DNA of 64,000 bases, taken from assembly GCF_000237085.1 (NCBI RefSeq), contig NC_016627.1, positions 2,480,118 through 2,544,117 of the forward strand, in the 5' to 3' direction. A program made the position numbers and the translations under genes. The notes below the pieces were generated by a model, which made no database searches, was not told the DNA's origin, and worked only from the letters and a program-made list of their open reading frames with translations. Shown piece by piece: positions 39,101-47,070 of the stretch; position 1 is the stretch's first letter; every line of letters starts with the position of its first letter. Source of the DNA: Acetivibrio clariflavus DSM 19732. Its GTDB lineage: Bacteria > Bacillota > Clostridia > Acetivibrionales > Acetivibrionaceae.

Positions 39101-40221
39101 TCAGTACCGGTACCGTTGGCAGTCCAGCCGTCAAATTTGGATTCTTCAAAGCTTGTATTGCATATTATTGCATCTTCTTTCGGATCTTTAATTTTACCTG
39201 CAATAACTATGTCATCCACAAAGAAATCAAAACCCAATTCCGGTGATTCCAAATAGAAAGTAAGGCCTAAAGGTTCTCCGGTGTAATCATAGGTATACAA
39301 ACCTTCCAATTTGGTCCACTTTCCGCTTGGAACTTCAAGATTCTCTGCTACAGTTGTATAAAACTTGGCGTCATATAGGTTTTCACTGGTGTCATCGGGA
39401 CAGTAGGCTGTAAATTTGAAAGGCTGAGGCTCTCCGCTGTCCTGATATACCCATGCCGAAGCATAATAAGTGTTTCCTTTAACCAGCTTGCCCATTAAAT
39501 TGACTGTAGGGCCTTCCCATGGATTGCTTCTTCCTGTAACTTCCATGCTGTAGTCGCCGCTATTGGCAACTTTATCGCTTATGGCCAGGACTGAACCTGC
39601 ACCGCTCCAACCCGCTGTGCTGTTGTTTTCAAAATTGCTGTTTACAACAGCCGGACCAACTATAATTATATCGTCAACATAGAAATCAAAACCGATTTCT
39701 GCTGCTTCAACATATATAACCATATCTATAGGCGAACCTTCATATTTATAGGTATACAAACCTTCCAATCTTGTCCATTCTCCGCTTGGAACTTCAAGAT
39801 TCTCTGCTATGGTTGTATAGAACTTGCTGTCATAGAGATCTTCGCTGGTATCATCACAGCTATAAGCTGTCATTCTGAAAGTCTGCGGTTCTCCGGAATC
39901 CTGGTATACCCAGGCTGAACAATAATAGGTCTCACCTTTTTCCACTTTGCCCAAAAGGTTAATTTGCGGACCTTCCCAGGCATAAGTCCTGTCCGATACT
40001 TTTAAACTTTTTGTTCCTCCGTGAGCAATATCGGAGACAATTGTGTTTTTCTCGGTATACTTGTTATTTACGCCAGAAAGTGTACCGTTTTCAAACCCTG
40101 TGGCAAACGGAAACAAATTTGTTTCCTGCTCAACTGTGAAAGCCGATACATTTCCTATAAATAGTGCCGAAACTAAAAAACTCAGCACTGTCACTAGTGA
40201 AATAATTCCCCTAGCTTTCAT
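36106..40221 (-). CDS. Secreted cellulosomal GH10 xylanase with CBM22, CBM9 and dockerin
   Basis: This 1371-residue modular endo-1,4-beta-xylanase has this order: signal peptide 1-27 (LVTVLSFLVSALFIGNVSA); three CBM22-like modules at about 35-190, 192-345 and 352-505 (each with GRxxxWEGP-type text and WVYQDSGEPQ); GH10 catalytic domain about 515-855 with acid/base Glu in WDVVNEA and nucleophile Glu in EITELDMS; two CBM9-type modules about 860-1225; a small carboxypeptidase-regulatory-like beta domain; and a C-terminal type I dockerin with two NMEDIM repeats (calcium loops). The dockerin would plug it into a scaffoldin cohesin on the cell surface. RBS AAGGGGG. CBM22-GH10-CBM9 xylanases usually end in SLH anchors; a dockerin end is less usual. 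Confidence 0.95.
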   Translation of the reverse strand: MKARGIISLVTVLSFLVSALFIGNVSAFTVEQETNLFPFATGFENGTLSGVNNKYTEKNTIVSDIAHGGTKSLKVSDRTYAWEGPQINLLGKVEKGETYYCSAWVYQDSGEPQTFRMTAYSCDDTSEDLYDSKFYTTIAENLEVPSGEWTRLEGLYTYKYEGSPIDMVIYVEAAEIGFDFYVDDIIIVGPAVVNSNFENNSTAGWSGAGSVLAISDKVANSGDYSMEVTGRSNPWEGPTVNLMGKLVKGNTYYASAWVYQDSGEPQPFKFTAYCPDDTSENLYDAKFYTTVAENLEVPSGKWTKLEGLYTYDYTGEPLGLTFYLESPELGFDFFVDDIVIAGKIKDPKEDAIICNTSFEESKFDGWTANGTGTDAKLYINGSTAHGGFKSLFVTGRADTWQGAKFDLMNKVKKGQTIEVSMWVYQTSGKPQEMRITICTDADGDPTYNTIAVDYEVPSRTWVELKGTYTITYTGELEQLFIYVESGHPTTEIGIDDVLIVAPLPEEGIEPDIPSLKDVYADYFPIGVAVPSSAFDNQLQSDLIKKHFNSITAENDMKIDSMQPREGSFNFAKGDRYVEFTQENGMRLRGHTLLWHQAVPSWIFVDDEGNDVSREVLLERMKTHIKTLIKYYGDKVEVWDVVNEAIGDSQPYGLRNSKWRQIIGDDYVIKAFDYAYEALVEEGLVGKVKLYYNDYNNEENPQKREAMLNLVKELKEKSHIDGVGHQGHIGINYGSVEGIKETLKGYLDLGLEVEITELDMSVYNSLTEPNAPITEEQLIKQAYKYKELFDMLKKLAEEYPGKIKGVTFWGLKDDMTWLNYHDGISRTDAPLLFDKYGKAKYAYWALVDASKLPVFINNALSFKGSPIIDGSKDDVWDIAKSVNIVDSNGNVKGTVKTLWDDENLYALLKVNGEPSKIEFYIDENNSKNERNETEDVYYAFTASGETTGAVTVISNKTEDGYEFEVCMPFIDSPASKIGFDVRLTYGEGDAAVKVSWNDTKNNQDADTSGYGVLRLINPKYTEALKGTPIIDGEVDDIWADANEISTDIITAGTNPSKATVKTLWDENYLYVLAYVEDNNLCDAAENPWEQDSIEFFIDENNGRTAEYEYDDAQYRVNYNNVQSYGANCLDDKFVTVTKFVYGEDTVTGYLVEAAVPFKTPKSAGHIMGFDVQVNDDSDANGVRDGMSNWNDATGVGYKNTEAFGLLKLVEGADKYSVSGYIKSDFMYNEDKLSEIESGFVVEIVGTGLKAESKDGYFKISGVPAREEGYTLKITKANYLAREIKNVVVTGNIEISTQDAPIIMWAGDMVINGQQDNAINMEDIMHICKSYNAVKGDDRYEESSDINKDGAINMEDIMIVGKHYNRISSHYDN

Positions 40222-40635
40222 TTTTGTTCCCCCTTGTTTTAATATTTTTTATATAAATATCCCATCAGGCGTGCAAAAGCAAACCCGACAGAATATCCGA
40301 TAACAGTGACAATAACAAAAAATTATAAAATCATATATATTACTTCGATATTATTTACTTAATATAATGCCTATTGCGGAATCTAAAGATTATCAGCGTG
40401 TAAACAACACTATTACAATATCAGAAAGTGCTTTCCATATAAGATCTAACTAAATTGAATACTGCATTGGAAGGATATATTTTAATTCAGATATAGGTTA
40501 TAATTAAAAATAGTTTCTCTACTAAATATTATATCTTAATCGGGAGTTTCGCAACAATAATTTCAATCAATAAAAAAACTTAATCTGTAAATTCAATGCA
40601 TTTTCCTCATATTCAAATGTTTTTGGAATTTAACA
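40222..40635 (-). promoter_or_regulatory. Upstream region of the xylanase gene
   Basis: No gene is visible in 40222-40771. Two weak minus-strand sigma-A candidates exist: TTGTAA (40418-40413) with GATAAT (40394-40389), spacer 18, and TTGTTG (40557-40552) with TATAAT (40533-40528), spacer 18. Neither is decisive; alternative sigma-I promoters, which control some cellulosomal genes in this group, could not be ruled out. Confidence 0.35.
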
Positions 40636-40668
40636 TAAAAAATAAAAAATGGACTTTCAACAGTCCAT
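40636..40668 (-). terminator. Terminator after the coiled-coil gene
   Basis: ATGGACT (40649-40655) pairs with AGTCCAT (40662-40668); on the minus strand the hairpin is followed by a T-rich run. It lies about 100 bases beyond the stop of the gene at 40772. Confidence 0.65.
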
Positions 40669-40771
40669 CCCGTAAAATCCATCGATTTGTTAAATTTATA
40701 TGTTAATTGGCTTTTGGAAATTCATTGTCGGCTCTGTGAAAAAATCTGTGCCGTTTAAACTTTTAAACACC

Positions 40772-41173
40772 CTAAATATTCTGTGATATATGCTGTATCG
40801 CACTTTTCAATAATTCCACTTCTTCTCTGTTCATCTCATTCATTTCTTCGTGTCTGCGTTCGTTAATTTCAAAATGATTTTGCTGAACCTCTGCCAATAT
40901 CTTAATATTATCATTTGCTTTTTCAAGTAAAGCATTATTTTTATCTACTTTTTTATTTAGTTCATAAATACTTTTATTAGCCTCATCTACCCTTTGATTG
41001 AGTTCATATATATTTTTATTGGCATCATCAATCCTTTGATTTACCCCGTCAAACTTTTTATCTACCTCATCAAATTTTCTGTCTATTTCATCAAACCTTT
41101 GATTTACTTCCAACTTAAAACTGGTTAATTCGCTATATATCCTTTCCATCATTTCATATAACTTATTCTCCAT
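40772..41173 (-). CDS. Small repetitive coiled-coil protein
   Basis: This 133-residue, almost entirely coiled-coil protein has tandem heptad-derived repeats: FDEIDRKFDEVDKKFDGVN, then IYELNQRVDEANKS and IYELNKKVDKNN. Highly charged, no signal peptide, no cysteine, no membrane segment. It resembles the small gene at 28236 in size and N-terminus and the DUF1640-like or 'tail-fibre-like' coiled coils common in clostridia. Its ribosome site is AGGAGAG before the ATG at 41173. Function unknown. Confidence 0.75.
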   Translation of the reverse strand: MENKLYEMMERIYSELTSFKLEVNQRFDEIDRKFDEVDKKFDGVNQRIDDANKNIYELNQRVDEANKSIYELNKKVDKNNALLEKANDNIKILAEVQQNHFEINERRHEEMNEMNREEVELLKSAIQHISQNI

Positions 41174-41250
41174 AGCATCACTCTCCTCAAACAGTATATC
41201 ATTAAATTCTTATTTTTTAAACAGATTTTTTTATTTATTTTTTTAATATA

Positions 41251-41285
41251 AAAAATCTCAGAAACGTCTATTTTCTGAGATTTTT
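41251..41285 (-). terminator. Terminator after the split ATPase gene
   Basis: AAAAATCTCAGAAA (41251-41264) pairs with TTTCTGAGATTTTT (41272-41285). It stands about 50 bases past the stop codon of the ATPase C-terminal part and closes that transcription unit. Confidence 0.88.
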
Positions 41286-41334
41286 TATATTCCTTAAATT
41301 TCGGTTATGTGTAAACAATTTTTTCAATATAGTC

Positions 41335-42152
41335 TTATAATTTTGACTCCTCGGCATATTGCAGAATTCTTGTCAGTGTAACCTCAAAACATATCTTAAT
41401 TGCTTCAAAGTCCATATTGGATATATAATAGGTTTCCATTCTATCATGAATTTCTTTTGCCTTGGCAATGCTTTTTATTGCGCTATCCATGATAGAATCG
41501 AACTGCTCCTTGTTGTATTCCAGCTCGCACTTATATTTATCCAATATCTTATTATCTATATATTCATCAAGATTTATAGGTACAATGTCTTTTATATTAA
41601 TTTTGTGATATTCATTTGAAGTAGCAAGGGCCACTCCCAGTTTAGGTATAACCAAATGCTCAAGCTTCAGGGGATTTAATGCGCAATAATAAGCCTCAAC
41701 ATCATACCCTTTTTCAACTGCTGTTTCCATAACCTTTGAAATTACTTTCTCAGTCCCTGTTCCGGGCCTGCCTTCCAACATATAGACCTTATTACCTTCC
41801 AACAGGGTAGACAAATAGTTAACATACCCGTTAGGCGTTATCGCACTTGCAAAAAGCCGCCTTATACTGCCTTCCTTTTTCGCTGTATCAGTATCTCCAA
41901 ACAAGAGGTCTATAAATTCTTTTGCAACTGAATTGACTTTGGCATTGTCAATCCCCCAGCTTATAATTTCCATGCTGTCCTCATAAAAGGAATAGGCCCC
42001 TTTTATGTACCTGTATGCCCTTCTGAAATTCCTACCCACTTCCCGGTTATCATCCATTATCTCTCTTTTGTGTTTACGTATCCCCTCTTCATTCCAGAAA
42101 TCGCCAAGATGTATAATCTCGTCCACAGCACCGGGATTTTTAGGGTCCACTA
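41335..42152 (-). pseudogene. C-terminal part of split PRK06851-like ATPase gene
   Basis: This is the 272-codon distal part of a two-P-loop ATPase. It begins abruptly in conserved sequence (VVDPKNPGAVDEIIHLGDFW) with no ribosome site, and its first possible initiation codon is the GTG at 42150. A second, degenerate P-loop is LEGRPGTGTEKV near the middle; the rest is helical. The missing 95 N-terminal residues, including the main Walker A motif, lie 19.8 kb away at 61949-62234 on the same strand. Joined at the shared CATGGG they give one open 367-residue protein of normal family length. It is therefore better seen as an interrupted gene that could be restored than as a dead one. The family is poorly characterised; I do not assign an activity beyond ATP binding. 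Confidence 0.85.
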
Positions 42153-42158
42153 CATGGG
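42153..42158. other. Left attachment-site core (attL) of the intervening element
   Basis: CATGGG, identical to the hexamer at 61949-61954. The outer side continues into ATPase codons (VVDPKN); the inner side (ATTGGGTAT) has no homology to the gene. Confidence 0.75.
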
Positions 42159-42235
42159 ATTGGGTATGATATACACAAACTTTTCAGTATTTATAACAGA
42201 TAACTGGTCTGGCCCTTATATATACGAGGTTTTGC

Positions 42236-42270
42236 AACCTAGAACAAAGAACCGTCCCCTGTTCTAGGTT
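42236..42270. repeat. Palindrome overlapping the proS stop codon
   Basis: AACCTAGAACA (42236-42246) and TGTTCTAGGTT (42260-42270) form an 11-base perfect stem; the loop reads AAGAACCGTCCCC. GAACCGTCCCC palindromes recur in many clostridial genomes as REP-like units. There is no T-run, so a plain terminator role is doubtful. Confidence 0.7.
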
Positions 42271-43964
42271 AGAAGGGATTGGATTTCTTTTATTATGTCA
42301 TCTTTGTCCACCAGTTTCTTTATCTTCTTGTCCCTTGTGCATATTTCGATTTTATTTGCTTCCAGATTTTTTGCGCTTACAATTACTCTGACTGGTATGC
42401 CCAGCAAATCGGCATCAGCAAACTGTACACCGGCGTTCAGCCCTCGGTCGTCAATTATAACCTCGTACTTTTGCTGTCTGAGCTTTTCATATAATTCGAA
42501 AGCAAACTCATTGACCCCTTCCTTATTACTGTTCAGTACACAAATATGAATATGCCACGGTGCTATTGAAACAGGCCAGATAGGACCGTAATCATCATGT
42601 CTTGCCTCAATCACTGCTGCCATCAATCTGCCCACACCTATACCGTAACATCCCATTATGGGGTTTTTACGCTGACCGTCCACATCAGTATATTCCATAT
42701 TCATGCTGGCAGTATATTTTGTACCCAGCTGGAATATATTACCTACTTCAATCCCCCTTACCAGCTCTATAACTCCCGAATTACAATTTAAGCACCGGTC
42801 TCCACTATTGATTTTCGATACATCGTAATACTTATCTACTTTAATATCCCGTTTCATGCTAAAACCTTTCATATGGTAATCCTTTTTGTTAGCACCACAG
42901 ATAAGGTTAAGCTCACCTTCCAATGATCTGTCAAAGATTATATCCAATTCTACTTCATCCAGCCCCATCGGGCCTATGAACCCAAAGCATAGAGGCACAT
43001 CCTTATGTTCTGTCAGTGGAAATACATTGGCTCCAACTATTTTTCTCAATTTTGCCTCATTTACTTCCAGGTCTCCTCTTATGAAAACCACCAAAGGCTT
43101 GGATGAATTCTGAACTGCAAAAACAGCCGACTTGACAAAGCGACCGGCAGGCAATCCAAAGAAAGATGCCAAGTCGTCTATAGTGGTTATGTCAGGTGTA
43201 TGAACTTCCTTAAGAATATTCTCCGAACAGTCATTATGCTTTATATTGGCCCGGGCAACTTCAAGGTTGGCTTTATAACCGCACTGTTTGCAAACGGCAA
43301 TGGTATCTTCACCGGCCTCACACAACAGCATGAACTCGTGGGCAACATTTCCGCCCATCATTCCTGTATCGGATCCAACGGCTACAACTTCAGGAATACC
43401 GACGCGTCTGAAAATTCTATGATAGGCTTCAAAGCATTCTTGATAAAATTTTTCCAAATCTTCCTGGGATGTATGAAAGGAATAGGCATCCTTCATGGTA
43501 AATTCCCGAACTCTGATAAGTCCGCCCCTGGGTCTAGGTTCATCTCTGAATTTGGTTTGTATCTGGTATATCATAAAAGGATATTTACTGTAGCTTACTG
43601 CATCATTCCTGACCAAATGGACCGCAGCTTCCTCATGGGTCATACCCAAAAGCATATCATGGTCGTTTCTGTCCTTAAATCTTGCAAGTTCTGCTCCTAT
43701 GGCTTTGTACCTTCCCGATTCTTCCCAAAGTTCCTTCGGCATAACCACCGGCAGCAATACTTCCTGCCCTCCGATAGAATCCATTTCCTCACGAATAATC
43801 TGTTCAATCTTGGACACAATCCTTTTTGCCGGAGGCAAAAGGGAATATATCCCGTTGGAAACTTGTTTTACATACCCGCCTCTAAGTAAAAAAATGTGGC
43901 TAATCAAACTTGCCTCTGCAGGTTTTTCCTTATATCTTTCTCCCAATAATCTTGACAATCTCAT
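42264..43964 (-). CDS. proS: Prolyl-tRNA synthetase, bacterial type
   Basis: This 566-residue class II synthetase has the bacterial editing insertion. Motif 1 region near the N-terminus (GIYSLLPPAKRIVSKI), motif 2 FRDEPRPRGGLIRVREF near 138-154, motif 3 GIGVGRLMAAVIEARHD near 440. The insertion domain (about 225-400) contains FVKSAVFAVQNSSKPLVVF with the lysine used to edit Ala-tRNA. The anticodon-binding domain closes the protein (EVIIDDRGLNAGVQFADADL). I looked for but did not find a T-box leader in the 225 bases upstream. It is the gene nearest the left end of the intervening element, an odd place for an essential synthetase unless a second copy exists. Confidence 0.96.
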   Translation of the reverse strand: MRLSRLLGERYKEKPAEASLISHIFLLRGGYVKQVSNGIYSLLPPAKRIVSKIEQIIREEMDSIGGQEVLLPVVMPKELWEESGRYKAIGAELARFKDRNDHDMLLGMTHEEAAVHLVRNDAVSYSKYPFMIYQIQTKFRDEPRPRGGLIRVREFTMKDAYSFHTSQEDLEKFYQECFEAYHRIFRRVGIPEVVAVGSDTGMMGGNVAHEFMLLCEAGEDTIAVCKQCGYKANLEVARANIKHNDCSENILKEVHTPDITTIDDLASFFGLPAGRFVKSAVFAVQNSSKPLVVFIRGDLEVNEAKLRKIVGANVFPLTEHKDVPLCFGFIGPMGLDEVELDIIFDRSLEGELNLICGANKKDYHMKGFSMKRDIKVDKYYDVSKINSGDRCLNCNSGVIELVRGIEVGNIFQLGTKYTASMNMEYTDVDGQRKNPIMGCYGIGVGRLMAAVIEARHDDYGPIWPVSIAPWHIHICVLNSNKEGVNEFAFELYEKLRQQKYEVIIDDRGLNAGVQFADADLLGIPVRVIVSAKNLEANKIEICTRDKKIKKLVDKDDIIKEIQSLLT

Positions 43965-44084
43965 CTACAACACTCCTTGTAAAATCTATATGTCAACCTG
44001 ACATTGCAGACTTAAATTTCATAAAACTTAAAATACCATATCCATTGCAAAAAAACAAGCCACCAGTATTTAATAAACCGTTAG

Positions 44085-44148
44085 AAAAAAGCCAAAGTCT
44101 CCTCTCTGGTAAATGCTACTGTATAAGCAAAACCAAAGAGGAGACTTT
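44085..44148 (-). terminator. Long-stem terminator after the alcohol dehydrogenase gene
   Basis: AAAGTCTCCTCT (44094-44105) pairs with AGAGGAGACTTT (44137-44148), and the 31-base loop can pair further (TGGT with ACCA). On the minus strand a run of six T follows (44090-44085). It separates the dehydrogenase from proS. Confidence 0.88.
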
Positions 44149-44189
44149 AGATCAATACCTTTTAATCCTGATTTTAAAATACCGGTAAA

Positions 44190-45389
44190 CTACAGCGAAT
44201 TTAGGTAAATAGCCCTAACCGATTCTCTGTTGGCCTCAACCGGTGCCAGACCTAAAAGCATTCCCAAACTGGGTGTGTTAAAGGAAAGCTCGGTAAGTTT
44301 TTCAACATCTGATTCACTAAAGCCTATATTTTTCAATCCCGGTTTTATACCCAGGCTTGACAACCAATCCCTTAATCCGTTAAAAGCTTTGTCCCCTTCA
44401 TCCGGTGAGCCGGTAAGTCCGCCTACTATAGGTGACAATATATCGGCAAGAACTTTGGCTGAAGCAGGATAAATCTGCTTTACCACAGCCGGTACAAGAA
44501 GGGCAAGACCCAATCCGTGAGCGAGTTCCGGTTTAACAGCACTTAACGGGTGTTCCAAAGCATGGGTATAATGCAGCATACCGTTGTCAAAAGCAATACC
44601 TGCAATTAGAGAAGCATATAAAAGATAATATCTTGCTGTAAGGTCATTAGGATTGTTAATGGCCACAGGGAGATATTTGGCCACAAGCCGTACCGTTTCC
44701 TGAGCCAGTAAAATAGAATAGGGAGTTGCAACCTTTGTTGTAGCGGCTTCAATAACGTGATTTAAAGCATCCACCGATACATAAACCGTTTGCTCGGCAG
44801 GAAGTGAAGTCATAAGTGCAGGATCGTCAATGGAGTACAGAGGATATATGCAATCGTAAGCTATTGCCGGCTTATATTCCTTTTCCGGTATGCTGACAAC
44901 TGCAAACCTGTCTACTTCGGTACCTGTTCCATGGGTAAGATTGACAGCAACTATTGGCACTGCCTTATCCGGTGTGAATTTGTATTCATAAAGCTCCCTT
45001 GCCGTTTTGTCTTTATACTCCATCAAAATGGCAACACTTTTAGCGGCATCAATAGGGCTTCCTCCTCCAATGGCAATTACTGCCTGTGCCCCAAACTCCA
45101 ATGCCATTTTGGTGGCAGTATCAACTTGATCTACCGTTGGATTGGGAGTAATTTCAGTATACAGAACATGTTCAATATTGTTTTCTTCAAAAGCTTTTAA
45201 TGTATAATCCCATGCACCGGATTTAACATAGGAGCTTTTACCGGTGATAACGATGACTTTGGAAATACCTTTTGCTTTCAACGCAGCGCAGATATCCGAT
45301 ATTTTTTTAATTGCTCCTACCCCTAAGTATACCGTTGTTTTTGCACGAATTTCACATACCTCATTGATATTAATTTGAGCCTCCCACAT
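44190..45389 (-). CDS. Iron-containing (group III) alcohol dehydrogenase
   Basis: This 399-residue Fe-dependent alcohol dehydrogenase family protein has the nucleotide-binding segment IAIGGGSPIDAAKSVAIL near 95-112, THGTGTEVDRFAVV near 150, and metal-ligand histidines within YTHALEHPLSAVKPELAHGLGLALLVP near 270. It would reduce aldehydes or ketones with NAD(P)H in the cytoplasm; substrate cannot be told. The ATG at 45389 follows AAGGGATG. It stands alone between terminator and a 110-base gap, so is probably monocistronic. Confidence 0.92.
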   Translation of the reverse strand: MWEAQININEVCEIRAKTTVYLGVGAIKKISDICAALKAKGISKVIVITGKSSYVKSGAWDYTLKAFEENNIEHVLYTEITPNPTVDQVDTATKMALEFGAQAVIAIGGGSPIDAAKSVAILMEYKDKTARELYEYKFTPDKAVPIVAVNLTHGTGTEVDRFAVVSIPEKEYKPAIAYDCIYPLYSIDDPALMTSLPAEQTVYVSVDALNHVIEAATTKVATPYSILLAQETVRLVAKYLPVAINNPNDLTARYYLLYASLIAGIAFDNGMLHYTHALEHPLSAVKPELAHGLGLALLVPAVVKQIYPASAKVLADILSPIVGGLTGSPDEGDKAFNGLRDWLSSLGIKPGLKNIGFSESDVEKLTELSFNTPSLGMLLGLAPVEANRESVRAIYLNSL

Positions 45390-45499
45390 AAGAATACATC
45401 CCTTTCTTTCAATTTATCCGTTGTATTGTACGTTTATACTTCTTTTGTATTAATAATACAATATTAACCATAATATGTAAATAACACTTGATTATTTCC

Positions 45500-46078
45500 C
45501 TAAGCGTTTTCTTTTTTACTCACCGTATCCAGTAACAGCTTATGAATTCTTACATCATCACACAGTTCCGGATGAAAAGAAAGTCCTATCTGATTCCTGT
45601 ACCTGACTGCCACAATTTTGCCCTCTACCTTTGCCAATATATCCACACCGTCACCTACAGTTTCAATAACAGGGGCACGGATAAATTTCATCGGAACTTT
45701 TCCCAATCCTTTGAATTCCTCCCGGGTAAAAAAGCTTCCCAGCTGTCTTCCGTAAGCATTTCTTTTTACAGTTACGGGAAGGGTGGCAAAATGTTTTTTT
45801 TCATCATTGCTTATGTGACTGGCCAATAGAATAAGTCCCGCACAAGTTCCCAATACCGGCATACCGCTCAGTATTCTCTCCCTAAGTTCGTCAAACATAT
45901 CCTGTTCCTTAATCAGCTTTCCCTGTACCGTGCTTTCTCCGCCCGGCAGTATCAAGCCGTCAAAATCCCTGCTTAAATCCCTTTTCTTACGAAGTTCAAG
46001 GGTTTCCATCCCCATATTGTTAAGCATTATCTCATGTTCAACAAAAGCCCCCTGAACTGCCAACACCCCTATCCTCAT
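45500..46078 (-). CDS. pdxT: Pyridoxal phosphate synthase glutaminase PdxT
   Basis: This 192-residue class I glutaminase feeds ammonia to PdxS. GVLAVQGAFVEHE at the N-terminus, the LILPGGESTVQGKLI oxyanion segment near 45, the nucleophile GTCAGLILLAS (Cys about 78) and the histidine in LSFHPELCDD near 168 are all present. It lies one base after pdxS in the standard order. Confidence 0.96.
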   Translation of the reverse strand: MRIGVLAVQGAFVEHEIMLNNMGMETLELRKKRDLSRDFDGLILPGGESTVQGKLIKEQDMFDELRERILSGMPVLGTCAGLILLASHISNDEKKHFATLPVTVKRNAYGRQLGSFFTREEFKGLGKVPMKFIRAPVIETVGDGVDILAKVEGKIVAVRYRNQIGLSFHPELCDDVRIHKLLLDTVSKKENA

Positions 46079-46079
46079 A

Positions 46080-46955
46080 TTACTTGCCCCTTTCAGACAT
46101 AAGAAGCTCTATTTCCTGCTCATTTATACCCACCATTGCTTCTCCCAAGTCTTCTGAGAGTTCAGCAAGCATTTTATAGTCGTTATAATTGGTCACTGCC
46201 TTTACAATGGCATTAGCCCTCTTTTCCGGATTACCGGATTTAAAAATTCCCGAACCTACAAATACTCCTTCTGCTCCAAGCTGCATCATCAATGCCGCAT
46301 CCGCCGGTGTAGCCACGCCTCCTGCCGCAAAATTCACCACCGGAAGTCTGCCGTTTTTGTGAACATACAGTACCAGTTCATAGGGTACCTGCAGTTCCTT
46401 GGCTTCATTGTAAAGCTCATCCTCACGCATGGATACGATTCTTGCAATCTGGCGGTTCATTGTCCTCAAATGGCGTACTGCCTGAATAATATCTCCCGTT
46501 CCCGCCTCTCCTTTCGTTCTGATCATTGAAGCGCCCTCATTGATTCTCCTTAAAGCCTCCCCTAAATCCCTGGCGCCGCATACAAAAGGCACTTTAAACT
46601 TGGTTTTGTCAATATGGTATAAATCATCGGCCGGTGTCAGCACTTCACTCTCATCTATATAATCGATTTCAAGTGCTTCCAGTATCTGAGCCTCTACAAA
46701 ATGGCCGATACGGCATTTGGCCATGACAGGAATGGATACTGCACTTTGTATCTCTTTTATCAGTTTTGGGTCGCTCATTCTTGCCACGCCGCCCGCTGCC
46801 CTTATATCGGCAGGAATTCTTTCCAATGCCATTACGGCGCAGGCCCCAGCCTTTTCCGCAATGATGGCCTGTTCCGGACTGGTAACATCCATGATTACTC
46901 CGCCTTTTAACATCTGTGCCAATTCTTTATTTAACTCGTAACGCTTTTGTTCCAT
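46080..46955 (-). CDS. pdxS: Pyridoxal 5'-phosphate synthase PdxS
   Basis: This 291-residue TIM-barrel enzyme condenses ribose 5-phosphate, glyceraldehyde 3-phosphate and ammonia into PLP. Family blocks: [39 protein letters not shown] with the substrate-binding lysines, [13 protein letters not shown], and [19 protein letters not shown]. The divergent pdxR gene and a palindrome between them suggest control by PLP. Confidence 0.97.
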   Translation of the reverse strand: MEQKRYELNKELAQMLKGGVIMDVTSPEQAIIAEKAGACAVMALERIPADIRAAGGVARMSDPKLIKEIQSAVSIPVMAKCRIGHFVEAQILEALEIDYIDESEVLTPADDLYHIDKTKFKVPFVCGARDLGEALRRINEGASMIRTKGEAGTGDIIQAVRHLRTMNRQIARIVSMREDELYNEAKELQVPYELVLYVHKNGRLPVVNFAAGGVATPADAALMMQLGAEGVFVGSGIFKSGNPEKRANAIVKAVTNYNDYKMLAELSEDLGEAMVGINEQEIELLMSERGK

Positions 46956-47023
46956 TTTTTATCTCCCTTTCTTTACAAAAATAACTATTACCATTATAAT
47001 AATAAGTGGCCATATTAAAATAT

Positions 47024-47047
47024 CCATTTTGATATTATTCAAAATGG
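47024..47047. promoter_or_regulatory. Candidate PdxR operator between pdxS and pdxR
   Basis: CCATTTTG (47024-47031) and CAAAATGG (47040-47047) are a perfect 8-base inverted repeat with 8 bases between. It lies in the 115-base gap between divergent pdxS and pdxR, just upstream of a minus-strand TATAAT (46998-46993). Confidence 0.5.
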
Positions 47048-47070
47048 TCAGATTGGGAGGGTATTTTGCC

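Noticed and set aside
43965-44189. Possible T-box leader upstream of proS
   Set aside because: The hairpin there has no T-box core sequence or specifier loop; its position and T-run fit a terminator of the upstream dehydrogenase gene.
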